Below, piece after piece: positions 40,539 to 49,447 of a stretch of DNA of 64,000 nt; position 1 is the first letter of the stretch; each line of letters begins with the position of its first letter. Below the pieces are notes generated by a model. It had not been told where the DNA came from and made no database searches. It was given only the letters and a program-made list of their open reading frames with translations. A program made the position numbers and the translations under genes. The DNA comes from DASUPK01 sp963743575. Its GTDB lineage: Bacteria; Actinomycetota; Thermoleophilia; Solirubrobacterales; 70-9. The stretch lies in the NCBI GenBank assembly GCA_963743575.1, contig CAVUQC010000007.1, forward strand, positions 1,612,001 through 1,676,000, written 5' to 3'.

Positions 40539-42119
40539 CTAGTCGCGCGTGACGACGTCTTCCTCCAGCGTGCTGACCGGACCCTGGTACTTGTTCTTCG
40601 CCGAGACCAGGTACCAAATGCCGAAGATCAGTGGCAGGATGATCGCGAACGGCGTGTAGTTCACGTTCGCTGCATCGAATGACTCATTCCACGGCAGCCC
40701 CGTCGGGTCGTACGGCAAGTCGAGCGCGTAGACCACGACGACCACGAAGATGATCGCCAGGATGTTGATCATCCTGTAACGCCGGCCCAGATTCCACGGT
40801 CCGGCCTGGAAGGCGTCACCCTTTCGCAGGCGCAGAAATACCGGAATGATGTAGGCGAGATACAGGCCCACCGTGCAGATTCCGGTCAGCGCGAAGAACG
40901 CGAACGGGATGTCGTTCTTGCCGAACAGAGCCGGGATCGAGATCAGGAGCGAGAAGAACGAGACCGCGATCACCGCGTTGAACGGCACCCGGTCGCGATT
41001 GACCCGCCGGAACACCGTCCATCCGGGAATGGCTCGGTCGCGCGAGAACGCGTACCAGGTCCGCGAGGCGCTGGTCAGGCCGGCAGCTCCGCAGAAGAAT
41101 TGCCCGACCGTCGCGATCAACACCACCATCTTCGCGGCCCAGGGGTTAAGCGCGGAGTTGAAAATGCCGAATACCGCGCCGCCCGAGTCATCGACGGCGG
41201 TGACATTGGTGGCCGCGTAGAGGAACGCGAGCAGCACGAGCCAGCCGATGATTGCCGAGAAGAAGATCGACCGCCAGACGCCCTGGGCGGCGCTGATTGC
41301 GGCGCCCTGAGTCTCCTCCGCCGTGTGGGCGGATGCGTCGTAGCCCGTCTGCGTGTACATCCCGAGCAGGAAGCCGACGGGGGCGACCAGGAACCAGAAG
41401 CCGAGACCGCCGGTGGCGCCCCCGAGGGTGCCACTCTCGTTGAAGCGGGTGCTGAAGACGAAGCTGGTGCTCTGGTGATGATCCGGCACGAAAATCAGCA
41501 GCCCGATGATCACCGCGGTGCCCAGCAGGTGCCAGCCCACCGAGATGTTGTTCATCAGCGCCAGCACGCGGTCGGCGAAGATGTTCACGACCGTGTAGAG
41601 CAACAGGATGATCAGGAAGAGCAAGAAGGTTTCGCCCAGGATGTGATTGGTGTCTCCGAAGTTCACGCCGAAGATGTTCAACCCGTACAGCTGCAGCAGG
41701 TTGAACAGGAAGAAAGCGCAGCCGTAGGCGACCGAGGCCACGATGCCAAGTAGGCCGACGATGTTGAACCAGCCGGTCATCCAGCTCCAGCCCTTGCCTC
41801 CGAGGTCGTGGGCCCACCAGTACGGGCCGCCCGCAGTCGGGTACCTCGACGTCAGCTCGGCCATCGAGAGCCCGACCATGATCACGAAGAAGCAGATCAC
41901 GGGCCAGCCGATCGACACCATGCTTGGTCCGCCGTGAAGCCAGGCGAACGAGAACGTCGTGAATGTCCCCGCGAGGACCGAGATGATGGTGAACGAGATG
42001 GCGAAGTTGGTGAACGCGCTCCAACCTCGCGAGAGCTCCTGCTTGTAGCCGAGCTCTGCAAGCCGCTGCTCGTCCGCCCGGGTCTGGTCCACGTCGGAAA
42101 TGCCCTCAGGTGGCGTCAC
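40539..42119 (-). CDS. APC-superfamily amino acid/amine permease
   Basis: 526 residues from GTG 42119; GGAGGGAGAAGAG precedes it and the longer frame to 42215 is unlikely. Twelve helices start with LAELGYKQELSRGWSAFTNF, the pattern of the amino-acid/choline/GABA (Uga4/BAT1-like) branch, with YPTAGGPYWWAHDLG and AGLTSASRTWYAFSRDRAIPG. It takes up amino acids, GABA or related amines with protons. A 34-residue membrane protein follows in the same operon. The 150 bases upstream (42120-42269) contain an AT-rich ATATATG but no clear -10. Confidence 0.88.
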   Translation of the reverse strand: MTPPEGISDVDQTRADEQRLAELGYKQELSRGWSAFTNFAISFTIISVLAGTFTTFSFAWLHGGPSMVSIGWPVICFFVIMVGLSMAELTSRYPTAGGPYWWAHDLGGKGWSWMTGWFNIVGLLGIVASVAYGCAFFLFNLLQLYGLNIFGVNFGDTNHILGETFLLFLIILLLYTVVNIFADRVLALMNNISVGWHLLGTAVIIGLLIFVPDHHQSTSFVFSTRFNESGTLGGATGGLGFWFLVAPVGFLLGMYTQTGYDASAHTAEETQGAAISAAQGVWRSIFFSAIIGWLVLLAFLYAATNVTAVDDSGGAVFGIFNSALNPWAAKMVVLIATVGQFFCGAAGLTSASRTWYAFSRDRAIPGWTVFRRVNRDRVPFNAVIAVSFFSLLISIPALFGKNDIPFAFFALTGICTVGLYLAYIIPVFLRLRKGDAFQAGPWNLGRRYRMINILAIIFVVVVVYALDLPYDPTGLPWNESFDAANVNYTPFAIILPLIFGIWYLVSAKNKYQGPVSTLEEDVVTRD

Positions 42120-42269
42120 TGCTCTTCTCCCTCCGTCGCGGCCCCGCCCACGTCCTTGCGGGCGCGACCATATATGCCGGAATGGTGTGGACCCTATGTG
42201 CGGAAGCGGACACACGTCAAGGCCGATTTCCGCAAATTGAGGATGTCTGGTGGATGTTGTACGTATCGG

Positions 42270-42989
42270 CTAGGCGGGGCCACGGGCGAGGCCCAATCGT
42301 CGGAGTAGTCCCGCCAGGGAGGGTCTATGCCGGCGCCTCGGCTGGGAGATGCGCTCCAGCGAGCCCACCGTCTGCGGCTCGAGTTCCTCGAGGTGGGTGA
42401 CCAGGGCGATGAATGCCTGAGCGGTGGTGAGCGCGTCGCCGTCGGCGTGGTGCGGGCGGTGCACCGGGAGGCCGAGCTCACGGGCCATCGCGGAGAGGCC
42501 GATCGGATCGCTCTTGGCGGCCGGCCGCCGGCGGAGCCGACGGAGCTCGCGGTCGAGCATGGCCGTGTCGATGAAGAGATTGCGCACATTCAGTCCGTGC
42601 TTCCCCAGGGCGCTATGCAGAAATTTTCGCTCGACGGTCGCAACGTGGGCGACGATCGGCCTGCCGGTGACCGCCTCGAGCAGCCCGTCGAGGTGCTCGT
42701 TGAGTGGGTCGGCCCCCTCGAGATCGGTCTCGCGCAGACCATGGATGCGGATGGATTCGGCATCCGGCATTCGCTGCGGTTGCACGAGCTCGTAGCGGGC
42801 GTCCGCCAGGCCGACCCGTCCGCCGGCCACGGTCACTGTCGCGAACGAGATGATCTCGTCGGCGGCGTGGTCGAGCCCGGTCGTCTCGAAGTCGAGCACG
42901 GTGAAGGCGGCCTCGCGCCACGGGGTGCTCGAGCGGGGCATCGGGGTCTCCCGGTAGGCCCGGGCCGCGTCTGAGCTGGCCTCGACCAC
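42270..42989 (-). CDS. DnaQ-like DEDDh 3-prime to 5-prime exonuclease
   Basis: 239 residues from GTG 42989, three bases after the DUF294 stop. ExoI motif VLDFETTGLD, ExoII region IVAHVATVERKFL and ExoIII HHADGDALTTAQAF with the DEDDh His. A basic C-terminal tail (RRRHRPSLAGLLRRLG) follows. DUF294 proteins are commonly paired with such exonuclease domains, where the pair may process small nucleotides or RNA in a cAMP- or adenosine-ligand-dependent way. No polymerase gene is near, so a replication proofreading role is unlikely. Confidence 0.87.
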   Translation of the reverse strand: MVEASSDAARAYRETPMPRSSTPWREAAFTVLDFETTGLDHAADEIISFATVTVAGGRVGLADARYELVQPQRMPDAESIRIHGLRETDLEGADPLNEHLDGLLEAVTGRPIVAHVATVERKFLHSALGKHGLNVRNLFIDTAMLDRELRRLRRRPAAKSDPIGLSAMARELGLPVHRPHHADGDALTTAQAFIALVTHLEELEPQTVGSLERISQPRRRHRPSLAGLLRRLGLARGPA

Positions 42990-42992
42990 GGG

Positions 42993-44834
42993 CTAGCGAG
43001 GGGAGAGTTCGCTCGTCATCGAGCGCTGGACGCCAGCGACTTCCCTGAAGGCGTCGCGCAGGTATCGCCTGGTGAGCGGATCGAGTTCCCGCGGGTCGAT
43101 GACGTCGTCAGGCTCCCTGCCGGCCTCGAGCTGCCCCACCTGGTGCTCGAGCCGGAGCGCGCTGAACAGCTCGTATGCTTCTTCGAGGATCCGGGTTTGG
43201 GTCACCTGGATGACGCCCTCGGCCGCCGCCAACCGGAGCCGCTCGAGCGTCGGGGTGACGCGGACGCCTGCGCGCAGGGCCGCGTAGCGCGCGAGGTCGA
43301 CGATCGGCAACAGCCCGCCGTGCTTGATGTCGAAGGTTCTCCTCAAGCCGGTCGGGGGCTTCGCGGCCAGAGCAAGGCGAAGCATCCAGCGTTCGAGGAC
43401 GTCGCGCGAGCCGGCCTCGAAGAGGAGCTGCTTGACGTCGAGGCCGCGGTGCGGGCCGTAGACGATCCGGCCGTCGAGCAGGATGGACGTCGCGATCAGA
43501 ACACGGTTTTCCGTTGGGTGCGCCAGCCATTGCTCGATCGCTCGCTGCCAGTCCTCGATCGAGCTCGCGGAGAAGGTGCCCGAGGCGGTCACGCCGTGGG
43601 GGTCGAGGCGCCAGCCTACGACTCGGACGCAGTCGGCCACGCTCGCGGCGATCCCGTGCATGTACTCCGTGGTCCGAACCGTCGCGAGGCTGCGGCTCGC
43701 GTTCGAGGAGAGCGGGTCGGAATCCGGAGCATTCCGCCAGGCCATACCCGAGTCGACATCGGAGGAGGGAACCGGCTCCCGCCGGCCGTGGCTGCCTAGC
43801 GACATAAAGCAGAACTCGGCTGGAGGGGGACCTTGCGAGTCGATCGCGAGCTCGATGATTCGAGCGATGAGTGCGTCCGCCACGGCCGAGATCACATCGC
43901 TGACCTGCGTCGGGGAGAGCTCCGCGCGTTGGAGCGCGATCACCGTCGATCGCAGCCGGCTGGCGGCGTCGCTCAGGTCACGCTGGGTCCTCGCCGCGGC
44001 AATCGCCCGGCGCAAGACGAAAGGCGACCGGGTCTCCGCGGCGATCAGATCGATCCCGACGATCACACCGAGCAGCTCGGATCGGGCCGAGAAGACCGGT
44101 ACGTGCCTGATGTTGTTGTCCAGCATGGCCAACATCACGTCCGCTCCCGTTTGATCGGCCCCCACTCCGATGACGGGCGAGCTCATTGCCGAGGAGACCG
44201 GGTCATCCGGCGAGAGAGGGCCGGCCACGACGCCCACGCGCAGATCGCGGTCGGTGACGATCCCGTAATCCCCGTTGCCGAGCTCGATGAGCACGGAGCT
44301 CACCTCCCTGGTGTTCATCATCCGCGCCGCCTCCCTCAGGCTCGTGTCCGGCTTGCAGCTGACCGCGGGACCTCGCACCAGGGACGCCGCAGGCTGTTGG
44401 GCGACCTCGGGGCTGGGGGGGACGGCATCATCTCGAGACGAACGCCCGGCACGATTGAGAAGTGAGCGGGTCAGGAACCGCAGGCTCGAGGGGCGGCCGA
44501 GCAGCGGAATGACTTCCTCCGCGGGCAGCGAGTAGCAGAGGGTGTCCTCACTCGCCCGGGCCTCGTTCTTCGCAGGGAGGCCGGAGAGCACCGAGGGATG
44601 CCCGAACATCTCGCCTTCGCCGAGCACGTCGATGACGGTCCCGCGGTCGACCAACTCGACGGACCCGCGCCTGATCACCCTGATCCGTCCCTGGGAGAGC
44701 CTCCCCTGCGGAACGATCGTGGTGCCGGCGGGAAAGAACTCCACCTCGGTCTTGGCGGCGAGCGCCTCGAGCGCTGCCTCGTCGAGCCCGCTGAAAGGGT
44801 CTCGCCCCCCCAGGAACTCGGCGATGTCGTGCAT
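42993..44834 (-). CDS. cNMP-binding, CBS-pair and DUF294 nucleotidyltransferase-like protein
   Basis: 613 residues. Order: cyclic-nucleotide-binding domain (about 1-125, GEGEMFGHPSVLSGLP), two CBS domains (about 150-270, VLIELGNGDYGIVTDRDLR and HVPVFSARSELLGVIVG), a helical linker, a DUF294 nucleotidyltransferase-like domain (FMSLGSHGRREPVPSSDVDSGMAW) and its helical C-terminal partner. The usual motif is GSxGRxExxxxTDQDNA; here SSDVDSG keeps the two Asp-type positions but differs around them. The role is probably ligand-controlled nucleotidyl transfer. It lies between a STAS gene (4 bases) and the DnaQ-like gene in one operon. Confidence 0.87.
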   Translation of the reverse strand: MHDIAEFLGGRDPFSGLDEAALEALAAKTEVEFFPAGTTIVPQGRLSQGRIRVIRRGSVELVDRGTVIDVLGEGEMFGHPSVLSGLPAKNEARASEDTLCYSLPAEEVIPLLGRPSSLRFLTRSLLNRAGRSSRDDAVPPSPEVAQQPAASLVRGPAVSCKPDTSLREAARMMNTREVSSVLIELGNGDYGIVTDRDLRVGVVAGPLSPDDPVSSAMSSPVIGVGADQTGADVMLAMLDNNIRHVPVFSARSELLGVIVGIDLIAAETRSPFVLRRAIAAARTQRDLSDAASRLRSTVIALQRAELSPTQVSDVISAVADALIARIIELAIDSQGPPPAEFCFMSLGSHGRREPVPSSDVDSGMAWRNAPDSDPLSSNASRSLATVRTTEYMHGIAASVADCVRVVGWRLDPHGVTASGTFSASSIEDWQRAIEQWLAHPTENRVLIATSILLDGRIVYGPHRGLDVKQLLFEAGSRDVLERWMLRLALAAKPPTGLRRTFDIKHGGLLPIVDLARYAALRAGVRVTPTLERLRLAAAEGVIQVTQTRILEEAYELFSALRLEHQVGQLEAGREPDDVIDPRELDPLTRRYLRDAFREVAGVQRSMTSELSPR

Positions 44835-44838
44835 CAGG

Positions 44839-45219
44839 TCAGCCGGTGATCGCCGATGCGGCTTGCTCGACCGTCGGCCGAATGGGAATCACCCGGTCGA
44901 TGCCCATCACGGTGAGGATGCGAAGGATCTGCTCGCCGGAGGCCGCCACTGCCAGGTGCTCGGATCCCTCGTCCGAGTTCTGAGCCTCTCGCGACAGCAG
45001 CAAGGCCCGGATACCGCTCGAGTCGATGAACTCGCATTCGGTCAGATCGACCACGATCCCGGCCGAGTCGGCGGCGACGGCCGTGCGAAGCTCCCCGCGG
45101 AGCTCCTCCTCGTGGGACATGTCGACCTCGCCCGCAACACGTACCACCCGGACCCGCCCGGGACCGGGCCCAGAGTTGATCTCGAACTGCGGAATGTCTG
45201 CGCTTGGAGTTGCCGACAT
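44839..45219 (-). CDS. STAS-domain anti-sigma factor antagonist-like protein
   Basis: 126 residues. STAS fold with VVRVAGEVDMSHEEELRGEL and the phosphorylation segment CEFIDSSGIRALLLS (Ser in DSSG). Such proteins release a sigma factor or regulate a partner switch when unphosphorylated. No anti-sigma kinase or sigma factor is adjacent. The start ATG 45219 has AGGGGGAA upstream, which could serve as a ribosome site or, with TAGGGG-N6-ATG, as a near copy of the leaderless signature. It is first in the operon with DUF294 and DnaQ. Confidence 0.87.
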   Translation of the reverse strand: MSATPSADIPQFEINSGPGPGRVRVVRVAGEVDMSHEEELRGELRTAVAADSAGIVVDLTECEFIDSSGIRALLLSREAQNSDEGSEHLAVAASGEQILRILTVMGIDRVIPIRPTVEQAASAITG

Positions 45220-45279
45220 GCGTTCCCCCTAGGCCAACAACTAGGTGAATCACATGGTACTCGCGTGGAGTTCGTGCCA

Positions 45280-45708
45280 CTAGCCGAGGTCAAGTGCGGA
45301 GCGTGCTCTGCTGACTGCCGCCTCCACGCTTCCGTTGGATCCCAAGAACACGGGGGAGCCGCCGTCGCGCACCAGCCGGTCGGCCAGGATCACCCCGCGC
45401 GGGTTCACGGGTGTGTTTCCCTCGAGCACGTCGGCGAGATCTCGGATTGCGGCTCGAGACTGGACCAGGTCGAACTCCCTGAGAAAGATCTGCGCCCTCA
45501 TGAAGTTCTTCCTGGCGTGCTCGGCCGCATCGAGCATCTCCCTGAGCGCCCGGGCGACCTCTTTGCGGTAACTGGGATCGAGAAGCTCAGCGCTTCGTGC
45601 CTTTGCCAGCCTGCTTCCATCGGGACGATCACCGGAGAGCAGACGTTCGTCGAGGCTGCGCGCGCGAAGTCTCGCCAGGGTCCGATCCCAAAAGCCGGGG
45701 CTTTCCAC
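45280..45708 (-). CDS. Unrecognised helical protein
   Basis: 142 residues from GTG 45708. It is mainly alpha-helical and charged (FWDRTLARLRARSLDERLL, YRKEVARALREMLDAAEHARKNF), with a Gly-containing end. No signal peptide, membrane helix or known motif. It lies 60 bases upstream of the STAS gene on the same strand and 27 bases after the GGDEF-EAL gene, so it may be part of a signalling operon. Codon use is normal, which supports it being real. Confidence 0.65.
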   Translation of the reverse strand: MESPGFWDRTLARLRARSLDERLLSGDRPDGSRLAKARSAELLDPSYRKEVARALREMLDAAEHARKNFMRAQIFLREFDLVQSRAAIRDLADVLEGNTPVNPRGVILADRLVRDGGSPVFLGSNGSVEAAVSRARSALDLG

Positions 45709-45735
45709 ATCCGTGAGTCTCGCGTAACCGGCGGA

Positions 45736-48138
45736 TCAGCGGAACGTCGGCATCGGCTGGTCGAGCAGCCGCTCGACGTATTCGACAGCAACCGGCTTCG
45801 AGAAGTGGAAGCCCTGGGCAAACCCGCAGCCGAGCGCTCTCGCCATCCGTACCTGCTGCTCGGACTCCACGCCCTCGGCGACCACGCCGATGCCGATCGT
45901 GTCCGCCATCTCGTTGACCGCCCGGACGATCGCGGCGTCGTGCGAGCCCTCCGCGAGGTTCTCGACGAAGCTGCGATCGAGCTTGATCATCGAGAGGGGC
46001 AGGCGCTTCAGATAGCCGAGCGATGAGAAGCCGACGCCGAAGTCGTCCAGGACCAGCCGGACCCCGAGGCCCTTGAGCGACTCGAGGGTTCGCTCGACGA
46101 ACTCGGTGTCATCGAGCAGCGTGGTCTCGGTGAGCTCGAGCCACAGGCTTGACGGATCGATCCGGTTCGCTCGCACCGACCCCTCGATGTGGGAGAGCAG
46201 ATCGGGGTCGGCGATCTGGCGCCCGGAGAGGTTGACCGCGACCGAGATGGGCGCGGAGTCGGGATTCAGCTGCTGCCACGCGGCTGCCTGGCGACAGGCT
46301 TGCTCGATCACCCAGCGCCCGATCGGCACGATCAGCCGGGACTCCTCGGCGACCGGGATGAAGCCGATCGGCCCGACGAGCCCGCGGTCGGGATGGTTCC
46401 AGCGCAGCAGCGCCTCCAGGGCGACGATCGATCCGTCGCTGAGCTTGATCACCGGCTGGTAGTGGAGCTCGAGCTCCTCGCGCTGGATCGCGCGCCGGAG
46501 GTCGTTCTCGATCTGCATGTGCTCGATCACGCGAGAGCGCATGATTTCGTCGAAGATCTCATAGCCGCCACGCCCATGCTCCTTGGCGCGATAGAGGGCG
46601 GCGTCGGCGTCACGGATCAGGGCCTCGGGCGGCTCCTTGCCTTCGCCGATCGCAATGCCGACGCTCGCGCTCACGAAGTGCTCCCGCTCGCGCAGGATGA
46701 AGGGATGGGTGAGGGCCTCGGCGATGCGCTCCGCGATGCGAGTCGCGCCCCGCTCGTTCCCGATGTCCTCGGCCAGCACCGCGAACTCATCGCCGCCGAA
46801 GCGAGCGACCGTGTCTCCCGGCCGCAGGGCCTGCTCGATCCGGGGGGCCACCGCGGCGAGGAGCTCGTCGCCGGCCGCGTGTCCGAGGCTGTCGTTGACG
46901 AGCTTGAACTGGTCGAGATCGAGGAAGAGCACCGCGACAGCCGTCTCGCGTCGGGCCGCCGCCGAGAGTCCGTGCTGCAGCCGGTCGAGGAAAAGGTTGC
47001 GGTTGGGGAGCCCGGTGAGCGGGTCGTGGAGCGCCTCGTGCCGGGTGTGCTCCTCGTTTCGCCTGCGCTCGATTCCGTTGGCGAGCACGTTGGCGATCGC
47101 CTGCATGAAGGAGATGTCGTCCTGGGTGAACCTGTTCGGGATGCGCGAGCCGACCCCGAGCACGCCGTAGGGATCGCCCTTTGCCTTGATCAGCACGGCG
47201 GCCGCGCTGCGCATTCCCGTGTCCACCTGCAGCTTCGACTCGCGGAAGCGGTTCTCCGTCTCCCAGTCGTCCACGACGACCGGCTCTCCGGTGGCGAGCG
47301 CGTAGCCGGACTGCGACTCGTGCCCGGTGGGAACCCGCGCCTCCCCGACGTCCGGGAGACCGATCCCTGAGATCAACAGCAGCTCGTCGCCGCCCGACAG
47401 CAGCTTGAGGATGGCGCCGATGTCGATGTCGAGGACCCGGTCCATGAGCGCGACTGCCTCGTCCGAGAGTGCGTCGATGTCGGTGCCCTCGAGCGCGAGT
47501 TGGCCGAACTGTGCCACGGCCGTCTGCTGACGGGTCAGCCTGCGGCTGGTCTCCTCGCTGCGCTCCCTGGCGACGACCGTCTCGCTGAGGGTGTTGCGTT
47601 GCCTTGCCAGGTTGCGAGCCTCCCACGTTCCCAACAGACCGACGCAGACCATCGCGAACAGGCCGAAGCCGCCGAGGGGCAGGCCGCCGCCAACGGCGAA
47701 GGCAAGTATCGAGAAGGCCGCGAGGTCCGCTACGCCGACCACCACGATCGCTCGGGGCGTGTAGGAGAGGGCCGCGAAGAGGAAGGGGAGGACCAGGAGC
47801 AGGATGTACGGGCTGGTCGACCCGCCGTCCAATCCGGCGATCAGCCCGAGCAGCAGGATGTCGCCGAGCGACCAGGTGACGAAGAAGAGATCCGCGTAGC
47901 GGCTGCGGACGATCCGCTCGCCGGGTAGCGCCAGGACCAGGGGAACGCTGAGCAGACCGAGTGCGCTCGCCGCCACGATCAGGTCACGGTGCGGCCCGCT
48001 CCAGGTGTGCAGCGCGTAGGCGGCCGAGCCGACACAGCCGATGACCGTGAGCCAGATACCGACACGGATGGAGTCCAGCCGGCCGCGGATTTCCTGCTCG
48101 GCGACGCCGCCGGTCTCCGCTGGTGCTCTCTCCCTCAT
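45736..48138 (-). CDS. Membrane GAF-GGDEF-EAL protein (c-di-GMP synthesis/degradation)
   Basis: 800 residues. About six N-terminal helices (25-175), a coil, a GAF domain (about 205-350), GGDEF (about 370-530, RFGGDEFAVL intact) and EAL (about 545-795, EALLRWNHP, NLSGRQIADP, LVLDDFGVGFSSLGYLKRLP, VVAEGVE). Both active-site motifs are complete, so it could make and hydrolyse c-di-GMP. The HD-GYP protein at 7.9 kb is another c-di-GMP enzyme of this organism. ATG 48138 has GGGAAGGGAA upstream at a long distance, so the start is moderately certain. Confidence 0.9.
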   Translation of the reverse strand: MRERAPAETGGVAEQEIRGRLDSIRVGIWLTVIGCVGSAAYALHTWSGPHRDLIVAASALGLLSVPLVLALPGERIVRSRYADLFFVTWSLGDILLLGLIAGLDGGSTSPYILLLVLPFLFAALSYTPRAIVVVGVADLAAFSILAFAVGGGLPLGGFGLFAMVCVGLLGTWEARNLARQRNTLSETVVARERSEETSRRLTRQQTAVAQFGQLALEGTDIDALSDEAVALMDRVLDIDIGAILKLLSGGDELLLISGIGLPDVGEARVPTGHESQSGYALATGEPVVVDDWETENRFRESKLQVDTGMRSAAAVLIKAKGDPYGVLGVGSRIPNRFTQDDISFMQAIANVLANGIERRRNEEHTRHEALHDPLTGLPNRNLFLDRLQHGLSAAARRETAVAVLFLDLDQFKLVNDSLGHAAGDELLAAVAPRIEQALRPGDTVARFGGDEFAVLAEDIGNERGATRIAERIAEALTHPFILREREHFVSASVGIAIGEGKEPPEALIRDADAALYRAKEHGRGGYEIFDEIMRSRVIEHMQIENDLRRAIQREELELHYQPVIKLSDGSIVALEALLRWNHPDRGLVGPIGFIPVAEESRLIVPIGRWVIEQACRQAAAWQQLNPDSAPISVAVNLSGRQIADPDLLSHIEGSVRANRIDPSSLWLELTETTLLDDTEFVERTLESLKGLGVRLVLDDFGVGFSSLGYLKRLPLSMIKLDRSFVENLAEGSHDAAIVRAVNEMADTIGIGVVAEGVESEQQVRMARALGCGFAQGFHFSKPVAVEYVERLLDQPMPTFR

Positions 48139-48233
48139 TACGCTGGACGTTCCCTTCCCGATGGCTCCGATAGCTTCCCGGAGCGGCCGAGCCGCGACAT
48201 CCGCACTACTGGGGAGATACTGAGGGCCAGCAA

Positions 48234-48695
48234 ATGTACGACCAGCACGACGTCGAGACGCTCGAACGTCAATTCAACGCCGCAATGGAGGAGGCCGACA
48301 CCGGCACTGCGCTGGACGCGGTGAGGCGCATATATGACGAATTCGACCGGGGAGGGGCCGGGCTTGAGGCCCTGCTGCACCCTGACTTTCAGATTCGCAT
48401 GGAGACCGTCTTCATCGACGGCAAGGCCTACAAGGGAGTCCGCGGGTTTGCGAACTGGCGGAGCGACATGGAGAAGCTGTTCGAGAAGGACAGCTTCAAG
48501 CCCGAGGGGCTGCGCGCCGCCGCCGACGGGCGCTGGGTCGTCCTGGGCCGGCTCCAGATCACCGAGAAGGAGAGCGGCGACGACCTCGACGTCCCGCTCG
48601 CCCACGTCCTCGAGCAACGCGACCGCAAGGTGGCGAGCCTGACCGCGTACTCCGAGCCGTCAGCGGCGCTGGAGTCGGTCGATCTGCCGGTCTAG
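48234..48695 (+). CDS. SnoaL/NTF2-like protein
   Basis: 153 residues. The cone-shaped NTF2-like pattern is visible: helices at the start (LERQFNAAMEEADTGTALDAVRRIYDEF), then LLHPDFQIRMETVFIDGKAYKGVRGFANWRSDM and strands ending REVLxAY-like (DRKVASLTAYSEP). Such domains bind small hydrophobic ligands or act as isomerases; the function is unknown. A weak GAGGGC site lies before ATG. It is divergent from the GGDEF-EAL gene. A methyltransferase sequence starts in another frame right after its TAG stop. Confidence 0.8.
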   Translation: MYDQHDVETLERQFNAAMEEADTGTALDAVRRIYDEFDRGGAGLEALLHPDFQIRMETVFIDGKAYKGVRGFANWRSDMEKLFEKDSFKPEGLRAAADGRWVVLGRLQITEKESGDDLDVPLAHVLEQRDRKVASLTAYSEPSAALESVDLPV

Positions 48696-48696
48696 C

Positions 48697-49347
48697 GGCC
48701 ACCCGCGCAAGCAGCTCCGCCTTCACCTCGGGTGCGGCGGGAACTATCTCGACGGGTACCGGAACATCGACCTGCCGCCTGAGAATCAGGGTGTCCAAGA
48801 CGGCATCCACCCGGACGAGTTCGCAGACATCACTCAGCTCGACTATCGACCCGGTTCCGTCGATGAGATCAGGCTCCACCACGTCTTCGAGCACTTTGAG
48901 AGGCCAACCGCCCTCAGGCTGCTGATCGATTGGCACACCTTCCTGCGCCCCGGCGGCCTTCTCTGGATCGAGACCCCGGACTTTCGAAGAAGCTCCCTGG
49001 CCTTTCTGCTTCGTCCGACCTCGCGTAGCCGTCTGAAGGTGCTTCGCCACCTCTACGGTTCGCAGGAGGCCAACTGGGCAGTCCACAGGGAGGGTTGGTA
49101 CGCAGGCCGATTCCGCCACCACCTCGAGGCTCTGGGATTCGAGCACGTGAGGTGCAGGCGGACCCGCTGGCGCGGAACGTTCAATCTGCACGCAACGGCG
49201 AGGAAAGCTGCGGCACCCCTTTCGCGCGAGGAACTGGTCGTTAGGGCCGAGTCGCTCCTGCGGTTGTCGCTGGTCGATGATGGCGACAGCGAACGCCGGA
49301 TCCTCGAGGGATGGATGCGCGAACTGAACTCGAACCAGGAGAGGTAG
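48697..49347 (+). pseudogene. Class I SAM methyltransferase-like sequence without a start codon
   Basis: From 48697 an open frame of ~216 codons gives RKQLRLHLGCGGNYLDGYRN (SAM motif I and acidic strand 2 end, NIDLPP), HHVFEHFERPTALRLLIDW, HTFLRPGGLLWIETPDF and a helical C-terminus ending NQER at TAG 49347. This is a nearly full methyltransferase of the glycan or lipid type. There is no ATG, GTG or TTG in frame between the last upstream stop (48640) and motif I, and the first possible start, GTG 49039, is far inside. The frame is one base ahead of the preceding NTF2-like gene. It is a decayed gene, or an undetected base error hides its start. Confidence 0.7.
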
Positions 49348-49354
49348 GCCACGA

Positions 49355-49384
49355 CGAACGGGCCCCGCTCAGAGGGCCCGTTCG
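49355..49384. terminator. Perfect 11-bp hairpin between convergent genes
   Basis: CGAACGGGCCC and GGGCCCGTTCG pair perfectly around an eight-base loop, seven bases after the methyltransferase stop and facing the convergent gene ending at 49448. It is a likely bidirectional terminator; no T tract on either side. Confidence 0.7.
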
Positions 49385-49447
49385 CTGGGGGGGATGTATG
49401 GGGCGTGCCGTGGGAAAGGCCACGCCGTTTGTTCGGACGAGTCTTGG

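Noticed and set aside
45217..45230. TAGGGG-N6-ATG before the STAS gene as a twelfth leaderless site
   Set aside because: The hexamer lacks the final T and AGGGGGAA can act as a ribosome site, so it was not counted.
48685..48700. Programmed +1 shift joining the NTF2-like gene to the methyltransferase
   Set aside because: GTC-TAG-C would need Val-tRNA to re-pair on TCT, which is poor; it does not resemble the release-factor-2 site.
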